Assembly: GCF_038561935.1 (NCBI RefSeq)
Contig: NZ_CP102770.1
Span: 3,410,001 to 3,474,000 of the forward strand
Length of the DNA stretch: 64,000 bases
From: Myxococcus stipitatus
Lineage (GTDB): Bacteria; Myxococcota; Myxococcia; Myxococcales; Myxococcaceae
Direction: 5' to 3'
How positions within the stretch are numbered: position 1 is the first letter of the stretch; each line of letters begins with the position of its first letter. A program made the translations under genes and the position numbers. The notes under the pieces are model-generated. The model had not been told where the DNA came from, searched no databases, and saw only the letters and a program-made list of their open reading frames with translations. This document shows positions 19,304-27,501 of the stretch, piece after piece.

Positions 19304-20620
19304 ATGGCCCGGCCCGTCCCCAGAGCTTCGTACTGTCCCCACTGCAACGCGCCTTTCACTCGGCAGGCCGCTCAAACGCACTACGTCTGCGGCTACTGCG
19401 GCCTCTCCTTCGATGTGGATGGCTCGCTCCCGGTGACGCCTGTCCCGCCCAGGCCCTCGCAGGCCGCGCGGAACCAGACAGCGCTCATGGTGGTCGTGGG
19501 CGGCGGGGTCATGCTGGTGCTGGGGATGGCGGGTGCGGTGTTCGCGCTGGCCGGCGGCCCCTCGGAGACGCCCGCGCCCAGGCCCACTCCGCCTCCCCCT
19601 GTTGTCGTCGCGCCCCCTCCACCGCCGGTCGTCCCCGAGCCCACGCCCAAGCCCGTCCCCGAGCGCATCGAGTGGGCTGAGCGGGACGCGCCCACCTTCG
19701 TGGACGTCAACGGGGATGGGACGGAGGACATCGTCGGCCATGTGCGCCGCCATGACGAGACGGGGGGGCGGGAGTATGTCGCCGCGTTCGACGGACGGAC
19801 GCTCCAGAAGCTCTGGGAGTCGTTGCCCTCGGAAGGCCCGGATGCCTCGCGCCACACGAAGGTCATCGCCCAGAACGGCCGGCTGGTGATGAGCGAGCAG
19901 CGCACGGTGAACCTGCTGGAGCTGGAGACCGGCAAGCGGCTGGGTCGCGTTCCGCTGTCGGACTCGCCGCGCCGGCTCTGCATTCCTCCTGGAGACACGA
20001 CCTCCGTCTGGGTGGAGGTCGTGGACCACCAGCATCTGCTCTTCGACACGCGCACGGCCACCGCGAAGCCCGCGCCTCGGCCGCCGAAGGGCTGCCTCAC
20101 GCCGCCGCTGAGCCCGCAGACGTGCAACATGTCTCGGCCGCCCGAGCACCCCACGTCCTGTGAGCGCTCCAGCTACCCGCCCTCTGACATCCGTGGCTTC
20201 TCCACGAAGTACCTCTTCCGCGCGCACGGCTACACGTTGTCGCTGGGCTCCAGGTGGCCGGGGACGCAGGTGCCGCTGGTGGGGCTGTACGCGCCTGGCA
20301 ACCGGAAGCCGCTGTGGCACGACACCGTGTCGGACAAGGATCCGCTCCTCCTGCGGGACTCCGCCCCGGAGGTGGGGGAGCTGACGAAGGACGCCGTGTA
20401 CATCGTCTACGAGCTGGAGAACGGGGGCCTGCAGCTCATCCGGCGAGACCTCCACACAGGCACCATCGCGTGGGATGTGCCCATCCCTCATTCCAAATCC
20501 CTGCCCTCGCTGGCCGCCATCTGGGTCAGGGGCCCCCGGGTGTATCTGCCACAGTGGAACCGGCTGCACATCTTCGACGCCGCCACGGGGGACCTCCTCG
20601 GCGCCATTGGCGGGGGTTGA
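19304..20620 (+). CDS. Zinc-ribbon, membrane-anchored FG-GAP/PQQ-like repeat protein
   Basis: A 438-aa protein. The N-terminus is a zinc ribbon (CPHC...CGYCG), followed by one transmembrane helix (residues ~55-80, ALMVVVGGGVMLVLGMAG). A Pro-rich linker of about 40 residues comes next. The C-terminal domain contains FVDVNGDGTEDIVG, a DxNxDGxxD calcium loop of FG-GAP/VCBS repeats, and beta-strand repeats resembling a PQQ-type propeller (LQKLWESL, TGKRLG, GTIAWDVPI). Six Cys between residues ~260 and 290 may form disulfides, suggesting that the propeller is outside the cytoplasm. ATG 19304 is chosen because the ribbon begins nine codons later. The function is unknown. Confidence 0.85.
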   Translation: MARPVPRASYCPHCNAPFTRQAAQTHYVCGYCGLSFDVDGSLPVTPVPPRPSQAARNQTALMVVVGGGVMLVLGMAGAVFALAGGPSETPAPRPTPPPPVVVAPPPPPVVPEPTPKPVPERIEWAERDAPTFVDVNGDGTEDIVGHVRRHDETGGREYVAAFDGRTLQKLWESLPSEGPDASRHTKVIAQNGRLVMSEQRTVNLLELETGKRLGRVPLSDSPRRLCIPPGDTTSVWVEVVDHQHLLFDTRTATAKPAPRPPKGCLTPPLSPQTCNMSRPPEHPTSCERSSYPPSDIRGFSTKYLFRAHGYTLSLGSRWPGTQVPLVGLYAPGNRKPLWHDTVSDKDPLLLRDSAPEVGELTKDAVYIVYELENGGLQLIRRDLHTGTIAWDVPIPHSKSLPSLAAIWVRGPRVYLPQWNRLHIFDAATGDLLGAIGGG

Positions 20621-20628
20621 TGCCGCCG

Positions 20629-20681
20629 TTGACACGTCAGCGACGTCTCATGACGTGTCAGCCCCGCTGATTGATACGTCC
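20629..20681. promoter_or_regulatory. Inverted repeat TGACACGTCA / TGACGTGTCA with a third half-site
   Basis: A perfect 10-bp inverted repeat at 20630-20639 and 20651-20660 is separated by 11 bp containing GACGTC. A related word, TTGATACGTC, follows at 20671-20680 and resembles TTGACACGTC at 20629-20638. It begins 9 nt after the stop of the FG-GAP gene. It could be an operator array for a dimeric regulator upstream of the AurF-like gene, or the stem of a terminator without a T-tract. Confidence 0.5.
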
Positions 20682-20905
20682 CTGGCAGGGCGGTGCGGGG
20701 CAGCCCGGCTGCCCTCGCCTTGACGCCGGAGTGCCCCGCCCGACGCATCCGTCGGAGCGCGGAGGCCACGGCTCCGCCTGGGGCGTGACGGTGCCTTGCC
20801 TGGATACGACTGGCCTTGGTGTTGCACTGCCGCGTCGCATCTCGCGGAGAGCCAGTCATCTCGTACCCATCCTTCAGGGCTTTCCGAGAGAAGGACCAAT
20901 CTCAC

Positions 20906-21844
20906 ATGATGGATCAAACTCCGGAATATCAATCCTGTATCCAGAGCTCGGAGAAGGTGTCCTGGCGTCTTGATGAGCTGTTGCCGAAGGACACCGTCCT
21001 GGACTTCAGCCGCCGGTTCCTGTCGGACGAGCTGACGGGGGCGGAAGCGATTCCCTTCCTGAACGCCGAGGAGCGGCTGATGCTGAATCACATCCGCTCC
21101 AACAGCTATGCGCACATGTTCCTGTTCCTGGAGGAGTACGCGGTGGCCCTGGCCGCCCAGCGCGCCGGGCTGGAGCTGCATGGGAATGCGACGCACATGC
21201 GTGCGCTCCTGCGCTTCACGGAGGAGGAGCTGAAGCACCAGCAGCTCTTCGCGCGCTTCACCAGCGCGTTCGCCCGGGGGTTCAAGATCGTCCCCGCCCT
21301 GCTCGAGAACCATGTCGAGGTGGCTCGGGCCATCATGTCGAAGTCGAACCTGGGCGTGCTCCTCTTCAACCTGCACCTGGAGCTGATGACGCAGCAGCAC
21401 TATGTGGAGATGGTCCGCAACAACAAGACCGAGTCGCTGGACCCGCTGTTCTGCAACATGCTCAAGCACCACTGGCTCGAGGAGGCGCAGCACACCCGGC
21501 TGGACTTCCTGGAGGCGCAGAAGATCCTGGCCCGGGAGCCGGGGGCGCTGGATGCGGCACTCACGGAGTACTCGGAGCTGCTCCAGGCGTTGCGGGCGAC
21601 GTTGACGGCCCAGCTCGCGTTGGATCTCCAGTCCCTGGAGAGGGCGGTGGGGCGCACGTTCACTCCGGAGCAGCGCAATCACCTGTACGAGTCCCAGGAG
21701 CGCTCGTATGTCTGGGGATTCATCGGAATGGGGATGAAGGCGCCCCTCTTCCTCTCGCGACTGCGTGCGCTGTCTCCGCGTGCCGAGCAGCGCATCATGG
21801 AACTGGCGCCGACGTACTACTGCCACGTCGACGCCGCGGCCTGA
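20906..21844 (+). CDS. AurF-like ferritin-fold diiron protein (possible N-oxygenase)
   Basis: A 312-aa, all-helical protein. Candidate iron ligands are spaced as in AurF-type diiron N-oxygenases: E76/E77, E108-x2-H111 (EELKHQQ), E159, and H189-x3-E193-x2-H196 (HHWLEEAQH). AurF oxidises arylamines to nitro groups; relatives act on other amines or alkyl chains. ATG 20906 follows AAGGA; the next codon is also ATG. Upstream in-frame sequence looks non-coding. It stands alone with a 95-nt gap to the next gene, so no substrate can be inferred from context. Family assignment is by motif spacing only. Confidence 0.75.
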   Translation: MMDQTPEYQSCIQSSEKVSWRLDELLPKDTVLDFSRRFLSDELTGAEAIPFLNAEERLMLNHIRSNSYAHMFLFLEEYAVALAAQRAGLELHGNATHMRALLRFTEEELKHQQLFARFTSAFARGFKIVPALLENHVEVARAIMSKSNLGVLLFNLHLELMTQQHYVEMVRNNKTESLDPLFCNMLKHHWLEEAQHTRLDFLEAQKILAREPGALDAALTEYSELLQALRATLTAQLALDLQSLERAVGRTFTPEQRNHLYESQERSYVWGFIGMGMKAPLFLSRLRALSPRAEQRIMELAPTYYCHVDAAA

Positions 21845-21939
21845 CGTGCCGCGGGAACGGGATCCCGAAGTCGCGGCGAGGCTTCGCTGTGTGCTCGTGG
21901 TTCCGGTGGGGTGCAGTGCAACAGACTTCAGGGGGAAAA

Positions 21940-22482
21940 ATGTCCGTCAAGGAAATCATTCCAGACTTGCTCAAGATCGCCGCGGATGTCCTTGGGAAGG
22001 CCGTCCTGCCCAATGTGTTCACGAAGAAGGCGGTCTCGATACAGTTCAACAACTTCGGGACCGAGAAGTATGATTTGTGGTACGCCACGGGAGACAGGTT
22101 TGAGTTCATGGGCATCCTCGAGAAGGGGAAGATGCATCTGAACCTGTCCGAGGAGAAAGCTGGCGGGCTCGTGCTCATCTCGAACAGGAAGCGAACGAAG
22201 TACACCATGGTGGTGCCGTTGCAAGACCTTGTCATGACGCCTGGGCACCTGGTGCCGAGCCAGCGTGAGGCCGGGATGTATTTCGTAGAGGTGAATCCGG
22301 AGGATGCGTCCGTCTGGGTCCACTACAAGGCGTCTGTGCTGGGGAACAACGGCACGGAGCTGTACCAGTGGGGTGTCGTGCGGGAGATCGAGAAGACCCG
22401 GGAGAGCGTCGAGTACACGTGGAAGAAGGACTTCGCCACCATCGCGCCCTACCTGAGGGACGACGTGCAGGATGAGATGTAG
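21940..22482 (+). CDS. Hypothetical protein, 180 aa
   Basis: Not recognised. ATG 21940 follows a strong GGGGG(A)n RBS. Base composition is visibly less GC-rich than neighbouring housekeeping genes (AAG, AAC, TAT and TTC codons common). The protein starts with an amphipathic helix (SVKEIIPDLLKIAADVLGKA) and continues as a probable beta-rich domain (YDLWYATGDRFEFMG, KYTMVVPLQDLV, VWVHYKASVLGNNG). The alternating aromatic/hydrophobic pattern suggests a small beta-sandwich, perhaps membrane-active or ligand-binding. Proximity to a SitA/SitI pair hints at an accessory island. Confidence 0.75.
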   Translation: MSVKEIIPDLLKIAADVLGKAVLPNVFTKKAVSIQFNNFGTEKYDLWYATGDRFEFMGILEKGKMHLNLSEEKAGGLVLISNRKRTKYTMVVPLQDLVMTPGHLVPSQREAGMYFVEVNPEDASVWVHYKASVLGNNGTELYQWGVVREIEKTRESVEYTWKKDFATIAPYLRDDVQDEM

Positions 22483-22548
22483 TCGTCGCCTGTCCCGGGA
22501 GAGGGCACACCTGCTCGGATACGGTACGGCTCTTTGAAAGGCTCAGCA

Positions 22549-22860
22549 ATGTCAAGCACCAGGCTGGAGGGACGGTTGGTCGATGCGCGAGGCCATCTCA
22601 TCGGAGTGGTTCGCGTCTCCGACAAGGGCGGTTGTTGGTTGGGGGAGATCGACCTCAACGACACGGCCCCGGGGCTCGTGGCTCTCTTCACCCGGTTCGA
22701 AGAGGTGGTGTACGGGCAGATGCTGTCTTTCCTGGACGAGATGGAGGCTGAGATCCAGCAGCTCGGTGCGCGGCTCCTGACGGGGGAGGGGAAGGCCATC
22801 CCCGTGGATGACCTGCAGATCTACCCAGCGGAGCGCGGGGTTTCCTTCCGAATCCCCTGA
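22549..22860 (+). CDS. Hypothetical protein, 103 aa
   Basis: Not recognised. ATG 22549 has AAAGG upstream; an in-frame TTG 15 nt earlier is less likely. The sequence begins with a short beta hairpin (RLEGRLVDARGHLIGVVRVS), then a helix with an acidic face (SFLDEMEAEIQQLGARL), and ends in strands (DDLQIYPAERGVSFRI). It is cytoplasmic, with no signal. It lies 103 nt before the SitA-type toxin gene on the same strand. An accessory or immunity role is possible but unsupported. Confidence 0.65.
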   Translation: MSSTRLEGRLVDARGHLIGVVRVSDKGGCWLGEIDLNDTAPGLVALFTRFEEVVYGQMLSFLDEMEAEIQQLGARLLTGEGKAIPVDDLQIYPAERGVSFRIP

Positions 22861-22963
22861 GAGGCGAGTCAGCTCCTCGGGGGCTCGAGGAGTGTTGCCT
22901 CGCCGACGGATTTCGTGGGGATGCGTCGTGTTGCTTTGGGCGCGAGGCATTCTTCAACCCCAG

Positions 22964-23638
22964 ATGAACATCGCGAGAACTGTCTGGTTGGCGGTGCTGC
23001 TGCTGGGGTGGTCGGGTTGTGCGAGGGCGGTGAAGCCGCCCATGCAGGAAGCCTGGGAAGCGGCAGAGCTCGAATGCAGCATCCCTCTTGAAGACGAGTG
23101 CGTCACGCTCCTGTGTCTGGGCGACGCCTGTGGCTTCTATCCATGCAGGGAAGACTTCGGGCACATAGCGCAGGCTCGGTTCCCACCGGCCCGCCCGCCT
23201 GCGGCTGCTTCCGCACCAGGAGCAGGCCCACGTCGGAATTGGGGTGGCGCGCAACACCTCCCCAAGGGCGCGGTCATGACGTTCCCCAACTGGAACGGCG
23301 CGCCAGGGAAAATCATTCCGCCGTCACACAGGCTCCCCCCAGGACGTTGGGAGAAGCACCACATCTTCCCTCAGGCGGAAGACCTTCGGGTCTGGTTCGA
23401 AGGACAGGGCGTGAAGATCCACCACTACACGCTGCCCATCCCTCGCGAGCTGCACCAGCGAATCCACAGTGGAGCACGAGGGGGCGGAGGGGCGTGGAAC
23501 GATGCCTGGAGGGCATTCAGGGATGACAAGCCTGGAGCTTCGCCTGAAGAGATCTTCAAGCATGCCGGGGAACTCATCTACCGGTTTCAGCTCCTGGGTG
23601 GTCCAGTTCAGCCGTACTATTCAAGACCAGGGACGTGA
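22964..23638 (+). CDS. sitA: SitA-type polymorphic toxin lipoprotein (TIGR02269/DUF2380 family)
   Basis: A 224-aa lipoprotein. The signal peptide MNIARTVWLAVLLLGWSGC ends in a lipobox with Cys19 (Trp at -3 is unusual). A Cys-rich region follows (ECSIPLEDECVTLLCLGDACGFYPC) and a Pro/Ala linker. The C-terminal domain has EKHHIFPQ (residues 130-137), then KIHHYTLPIPRELHQRIH and GAWNDAWRAF, the signature of the Myxococcus paralogous lipoprotein family TIGR02269. That family is part of the SitA toxins passed between kin by TraA/B outer-membrane exchange. The HH...H...IH...WN pattern suggests an HNH-like nuclease (inference). The stop is one base before the immunity start. Start 22964 is set by the signal peptide. 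Confidence 0.85.
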   Translation: MNIARTVWLAVLLLGWSGCARAVKPPMQEAWEAAELECSIPLEDECVTLLCLGDACGFYPCREDFGHIAQARFPPARPPAAASAPGAGPRRNWGGAQHLPKGAVMTFPNWNGAPGKIIPPSHRLPPGRWEKHHIFPQAEDLRVWFEGQGVKIHHYTLPIPRELHQRIHSGARGGGGAWNDAWRAFRDDKPGASPEEIFKHAGELIYRFQLLGGPVQPYYSRPGT

Positions 23639-23639
23639 G

Positions 23640-24416
23640 ATGGGACGATTCTACTGGTTGAGGGAAGACCGCGCGGCCGCGACCCGTGCCGGCGGGTATG
23701 TCAACGCTGCACACCGGTGGGGGCTCCCTGGACTGCTGAGGTGTCCCACGTGCTCTGCAACCTGGGCGAGCACAGGCCATTACTACCCGGGGGTGGACTT
23801 GTCTCGGCTCGATGAGGAGCGCGAGTTTCGCAAGGCACGGCCAGAGCCTCTGCCCGAGTTCTCGCGGTTGCGCGAGCTGGTGCGGCCCCTCGCGCCATCA
23901 GGGGCTCAGCTCCCTCCCGGGACTCGATTCGGACCTCTGCAGGGGACCGGTCGCGGGCAGTTCCCCGATGTCTCGTGGCTTGGCGATATCGTGTTGGTAC
24001 AGCGCCGTGTCCTCGATGGGCTCCAGGCCGCGGGCCTGAGTGGAGTCCAGGGGTTCAGCTCCGCCTTGAAGTTCCGCGCCGAGCAAGGCCCCGACCTCCG
24101 GGAACTCCAGATGCCCCATCATGGGCAACTGCACCCTGATTGTGTCCCGCCCGACTCCCCGCCTCCATGCCAGACATGTGGGCGCTGGGCACTTGGCAGG
24201 CCCGAGGAGCCTGTTCTGGATGGTACCTCTCTTCCCTCCGACCTCGACCTCTTCCGGGTGGGGAACTTCGCGACGATGGTCATCTGTACGGAGAGGTTCC
24301 TCGACGAGATTCACAGGATGGAGTGTGACGGGCTCGCGTGGCGTGAGCTGCCTGTTCGCACCGGGAAGGCGGGCGCGTTGACGGCGCTGGGAGGGCAGAA
24401 CGCCCCGACTCGATGA
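23640..24416 (+). CDS. sitI: SitI-type double-CXXCG immunity protein
   Basis: A 258-aa protein of the double-CXXCG family (TIGR02264). The first zinc-ribbon half is CPTC at residues 35-38 and the second is CQTCG at 177-181. Family members are cognate immunity proteins for SitA lipoproteins and remain in the cytoplasm, as expected here (no signal peptide). ATG 23640 lies one base after the toxin stop, so translation is probably coupled and both proteins are made together. The first motif lacks the final Gly. The exact Sit subfamily cannot be fixed without a search. Confidence 0.85.
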   Translation: MGRFYWLREDRAAATRAGGYVNAAHRWGLPGLLRCPTCSATWASTGHYYPGVDLSRLDEEREFRKARPEPLPEFSRLRELVRPLAPSGAQLPPGTRFGPLQGTGRGQFPDVSWLGDIVLVQRRVLDGLQAAGLSGVQGFSSALKFRAEQGPDLRELQMPHHGQLHPDCVPPDSPPPCQTCGRWALGRPEEPVLDGTSLPSDLDLFRVGNFATMVICTERFLDEIHRMECDGLAWRELPVRTGKAGALTALGGQNAPTR

Positions 24417-24423
24417 TGTGCTG

Positions 24424-24460
24424 GGGGCGAGAGTCGCCCCTGATGACGGCCCTCGTCATC
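24424..24460. terminator. Twin hairpins between convergent genes
   Basis: Two perfect 7-bp stems lie side by side: GGGGCGA/TCGCCCC (24424-24430, 24434-24440) and GATGACG/CGTCATC (24442-24448, 24454-24460). They sit between the SitI stop and the stop of the convergent minus-strand gene. There is no T-tract; a bidirectional terminator role is inferred from position. Confidence 0.7.
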
Positions 24461-24470
24461 GCCGCTTGCT

Positions 24471-25487
24471 TCAGCGGACGCGTCCGTTGGCGTCGGCGAT
24501 GCCCGCGTTCTGCAGTGTGGAGACCAGTGAGGAGTTCCCTGGGGCGAGGACAACGGGAATGTCCTGGGTCCCGAGGCGGACGGAGCCTCGGCCGGCAACT
24601 CCGGCGGTCTGCTGCGCGCCGTTCATCCCCATCAGCGTGTTGAAGCTGCCCTGCGACGTCGCCACGATTCCCTTGAGGTTTCCCTGGAGCGGGACCTTCT
24701 CCCAGTGCAACTGCTCATTGTTCGCCTGGATGCTCCCGCCGTTCACCGTGTCGTTGAAGGCGCGGTTGCGGCCTGCCTCCGTCTGCCTCGACCACAGCGG
24801 GGCGCGGCCCAGCGGGTCATTGCCGGGAAGGCCCGCCTGATGGGACGTCGTCGAACCTGGAACCCGGCCCATGTTGTCCGTCGAGGACGCTCGCCATCCA
24901 TGGCTGGGGTTCTGCAAGACCGCGGGGCTGAGAATCAGCTGAACCTTGCTGTCATTGCTCCCCACGCCATGGCCTTGGGACTTCCAGTTGGCCTGCTGTG
25001 TTCCCACCGCACGCGTGTAGACCGCCAGCGCGCCGCCGCCGTTCTTGTCCGCTTCCCTCGAATAGTTGCCGTTCCGGCCGAGCCGGCTGTAGGCGGAGTT
25101 GAGCTGGCCTTGCTCCAGCGCGCTCTGCACATGCTCCGGGGCCATGCCATGTGTCAGGCACGAGGCGTTGTTCAGGTTGAGGGCCGCTTGGGGCCGGCCG
25201 GCGACCGGTGGGGCCAGTGCGGGGCAGGGGCCCTGCGGATGATTCAGGCTGCCTGTCGCGGGCGTGTTGGTGGTCGCCGGGGCCTGGAAGGTGCTGACAC
25301 CTTGATGGGATTGGATGGCGGCCGGGGGCTGGGGCGGAGGCGCCGGCTTGGGGATTCTGCTCTGATTCGCGACGTTCGAGAGGTTCGGAATCGTCGTCGC
25401 GCGGTTCGGAGGCGGACGAGGCCCCTCCGGGCGAGCGTTGTATGAGGAACTGTTGGGCGGTCTGACAGGCTTGGGGATTCGAGTCAT
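24471..25487 (-). CDS. Hypothetical Pro/Asn-rich protein, 338 aa
   Basis: Not recognised. Residues 1-90 are low-complexity, rich in Pro, Asn and Ser (IPKPVRPPNSSS, RIPKPAPPPQPP), with no signal peptide. The rest seems folded: LTHGMAPEHVQSALEQGQLNS (helical), GGGALAVYTRAVG, SDSKVQLILSP-like and SHGWRASSTDNMGRVPG. A disordered proline-rich leader before a compact C-terminal domain is common in secreted effectors and polymorphic toxins, but no catalytic motif is recognised. It lies downstream of a lipoprotein gene and a secreted-protein gene on the same strand, converging on the SitA/SitI pair. Confidence 0.7.
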   Translation of the reverse strand: MTRIPKPVRPPNSSSYNARPEGPRPPPNRATTIPNLSNVANQSRIPKPAPPPQPPAAIQSHQGVSTFQAPATTNTPATGSLNHPQGPCPALAPPVAGRPQAALNLNNASCLTHGMAPEHVQSALEQGQLNSAYSRLGRNGNYSREADKNGGGALAVYTRAVGTQQANWKSQGHGVGSNDSKVQLILSPAVLQNPSHGWRASSTDNMGRVPGSTTSHQAGLPGNDPLGRAPLWSRQTEAGRNRAFNDTVNGGSIQANNEQLHWEKVPLQGNLKGIVATSQGSFNTLMGMNGAQQTAGVAGRGSVRLGTQDIPVVLAPGNSSLVSTLQNAGIADANGRVR

Positions 25488-25674
25488 GGCTGGGACGGGT
25501 GCTGGGAGTTTCAGCAGCGCACCTACTCCCCACGCCGTCAGCCGTCGGGCAAATCGTCCGCACCGGCCCGAGAGGATGTCTGGTTTTCATTCAATGGCAG
25601 CAAATCGCCCCGCAGGCGCACGGAGTGCGGGCGAGACCCGCTATCCCTCAGGAGCGCGAGGACCCGGAGTGTCC

Positions 25675-26004
25675 TCACGGCGCGCTCTGCCCCGGCCGGG
25701 TGAGCTTGACGCGCGTGGGGTCCTCATCGAGCGTGGCGAACCCTTGCATCACCTCGCGGAAGTCCGCGGACGTCGCCTCGCCCGGAAGGCTGTTGCAGCT
25801 CCGGTAGGCGCCCACCACGGCGTAGGCGGACGTCGTCCAGCTCGTCTGGGATGCCCCCGTGGGCGGAGGCACCTTGGCGACGATGCACTCCTGGAGCCGC
25901 TGTTTGCGCTGCTCGGGCATCTCCTGTGAGTTCGATTCCTTGCCACAGCCCGCACACGCCATGCATCCGACGAGTCCCATCAGGACCCAGGCCCATCGTG
26001 TCAT
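25675..26004 (-). CDS. Small lipoprotein, 109 aa
   Basis: The signal peptide MTRWAWVLMGLVGCMACAGC ends in the lipobox ACAGC (Cys20), so the protein should be anchored to a membrane. The mature part is about 90 residues, charged near its start (KESNSQEMPEQRKQRLQE), with one further Cys pair (QECIV, YRSCN). No family is recognised. It lies 76 nt after the secreted-protein gene at 26,081 and may share its transcript. Confidence 0.8.
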   Translation of the reverse strand: MTRWAWVLMGLVGCMACAGCGKESNSQEMPEQRKQRLQECIVAKVPPPTGASQTSWTTSAYAVVGAYRSCNSLPGEATSADFREVMQGFATLDEDPTRVKLTRPGQSAP

Positions 26005-26080
26005 CTTGAAATCTCCCGAGCGGAAGCGGCATGGCTGCTCCCGGTTGCCGATGTGAGGAATTGGGACAGCGGTGGACGTC

Positions 26081-26905
26081 CTAGCCGAAGTGGATGACCA
26101 GCGGCGAGGGCGTGCAGAGCGTGGCGGGGTTGGTGGCGGTGGCCGGCGGCATCGTTGCCGTTTGCGCCGTCAGGTCCAGGATGAACGACCTGAGATAGGT
26201 CTCCCAGCCCAGCTGCGGGTCCTGTGTGACGAAGAGGGAGGGATTGTTCTGGGCCAGCTTGCTGGACTCGAAGAGCACGTCCCAGCTGTTGCCCGCCACG
26301 CCGCCGTTCTGCGTCGTCTGGAGCGCTCCGGCCGTCACCAGGGCCTGGTTGATGGCGGGCACGCTCAGCAGGGCACTGGTAGGCGTGCAGAGCGGCACGG
26401 TGGCGCGCAGCGTGATGACGGGGTTGGCGGCGATGTAGTCGCGCACCCTTGCCTCGTCGGTGGGCATGAATTGGATGCTGATGCCGCAGGCGAGCGGATA
26501 GTTGCCGCCGACAATCCTGGGCTTGTCGCTGACGGGCATGCCGCTCAGCAGGTCCATGATGCCCTGCGTGGGCTGGCAGGATCCGGCCGAAGGAACCGGG
26601 AGCAGCCTGGCGTCGGTGATGCCGTGGCGGGTGATGAAGCTGTTGTAGTGGTCCTGCGTGTGGGCGGTGGGGTGGAGGTTGACGAAGAGCCGCCGCATCC
26701 CTCCCACGGTAGCGGTGGAGTCGGTCGCCACCTGCACGTACTGGGTATAGAAGACGGGGCCACGGTTCACGCCCCTGTAGGGGATGAACACCATCTCGGG
26801 TTCGCGGATGGTGCGCGCATGGTCCAGCGGGGGTTCTGTCTGGGCAAGGGCCGGAGCCGCCAGGAGACAGAGCAGGGCTGAGACTGGGAGCGGAAGCAAT
26901 CGCAT
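26081..26905 (-). CDS. Secreted hypothetical protein, 274 aa
   Basis: A classic Sec signal peptide (MRLLPLPVSALLCLLAAPALAQ) is cleaved after AlaLeuAla. The mature protein has four Cys, probably in two disulfides (SCQPTQG, LACGIS, PLCTPT, TLCTPS), and mixed strands (EMVFIPYRGVNRGPVFYTQY, RIVGGNYPLACGISIQF). No known domain is recognised. It is periplasmic, outer-membrane-associated or exported. It is first in a possible three-gene unit with the lipoprotein (25,675) and the Pro-rich protein (24,471). Confidence 0.8.
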   Translation of the reverse strand: MRLLPLPVSALLCLLAAPALAQTEPPLDHARTIREPEMVFIPYRGVNRGPVFYTQYVQVATDSTATVGGMRRLFVNLHPTAHTQDHYNSFITRHGITDARLLPVPSAGSCQPTQGIMDLLSGMPVSDKPRIVGGNYPLACGISIQFMPTDEARVRDYIAANPVITLRATVPLCTPTSALLSVPAINQALVTAGALQTTQNGGVAGNSWDVLFESSKLAQNNPSLFVTQDPQLGWETYLRSFILDLTAQTATMPPATATNPATLCTPSPLVIHFG

Positions 26906-27501
26906 GGAAGAAGGGTGTCGGGTTGGGGGCGGGAGAGCAGGAGCGGAGATCCATACGAAGAGGGCTCCGGTCCCGAGAGTCTAGCGAGTGTCTAGGAAGT
27001 CGGCTGGCCCCGTGTCCACGATGTGGCTGACATTCTGATGAGAGAGGGCCATCTGGGCTGCCAGAGCGGGCTTCGTGGGGTTCCGGAGGGACTGGGGCGA
27101 CGCTGGCTGGGATTGAGCTTGTGAATGACAGCTCGACGCGTGTGCGAAGGAGGCGCAGGGCGTGCGTGCCGCTGGGAGTAGATGTCTCTCGTCTTGCTGC
27201 CAGGTGCTCCGTGTGTGGTGGCCCACATCGTCGTCTGGACGCGCAGTAGAGGAGTCAGACGCATGAGTCGCGCGCAACCCGTGGGGATGGACGGCTCTGG
27301 TCCCTTTCCTTCCTTCGCCATTCGCAGAAGCGACGGCGCGGCGACGGCGTCCTGCTCATGGGTGGAGGCGCGTCGGGCGGGGCTGTATCCCCAGGGCTGG
27401 AGTTTCATCTTCCGCTGCTTCCCGCCGGTCTTGCGTCTGTCCATCCCCAGCCGCGCTGGAGCACTACACGGCCATCATGGGAGAACACGCTGACCCTGGG
27501 G
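26906..27501. other. Long gap with no convincing gene
   Basis: Several overlapping short frames occur on both strands, but none shows an RBS, a domain or consistent third-position GC. Nothing repetitive was noticed. The gap should contain the promoter of the leftward secreted-protein gene. Confidence 0.45.

Noticed and set aside
24424..24460. Twin hairpins considered as the start of a CRISPR or REP array
   Set aside because: Only two unrelated stems without repeated units; position between convergent stops fits a terminator.
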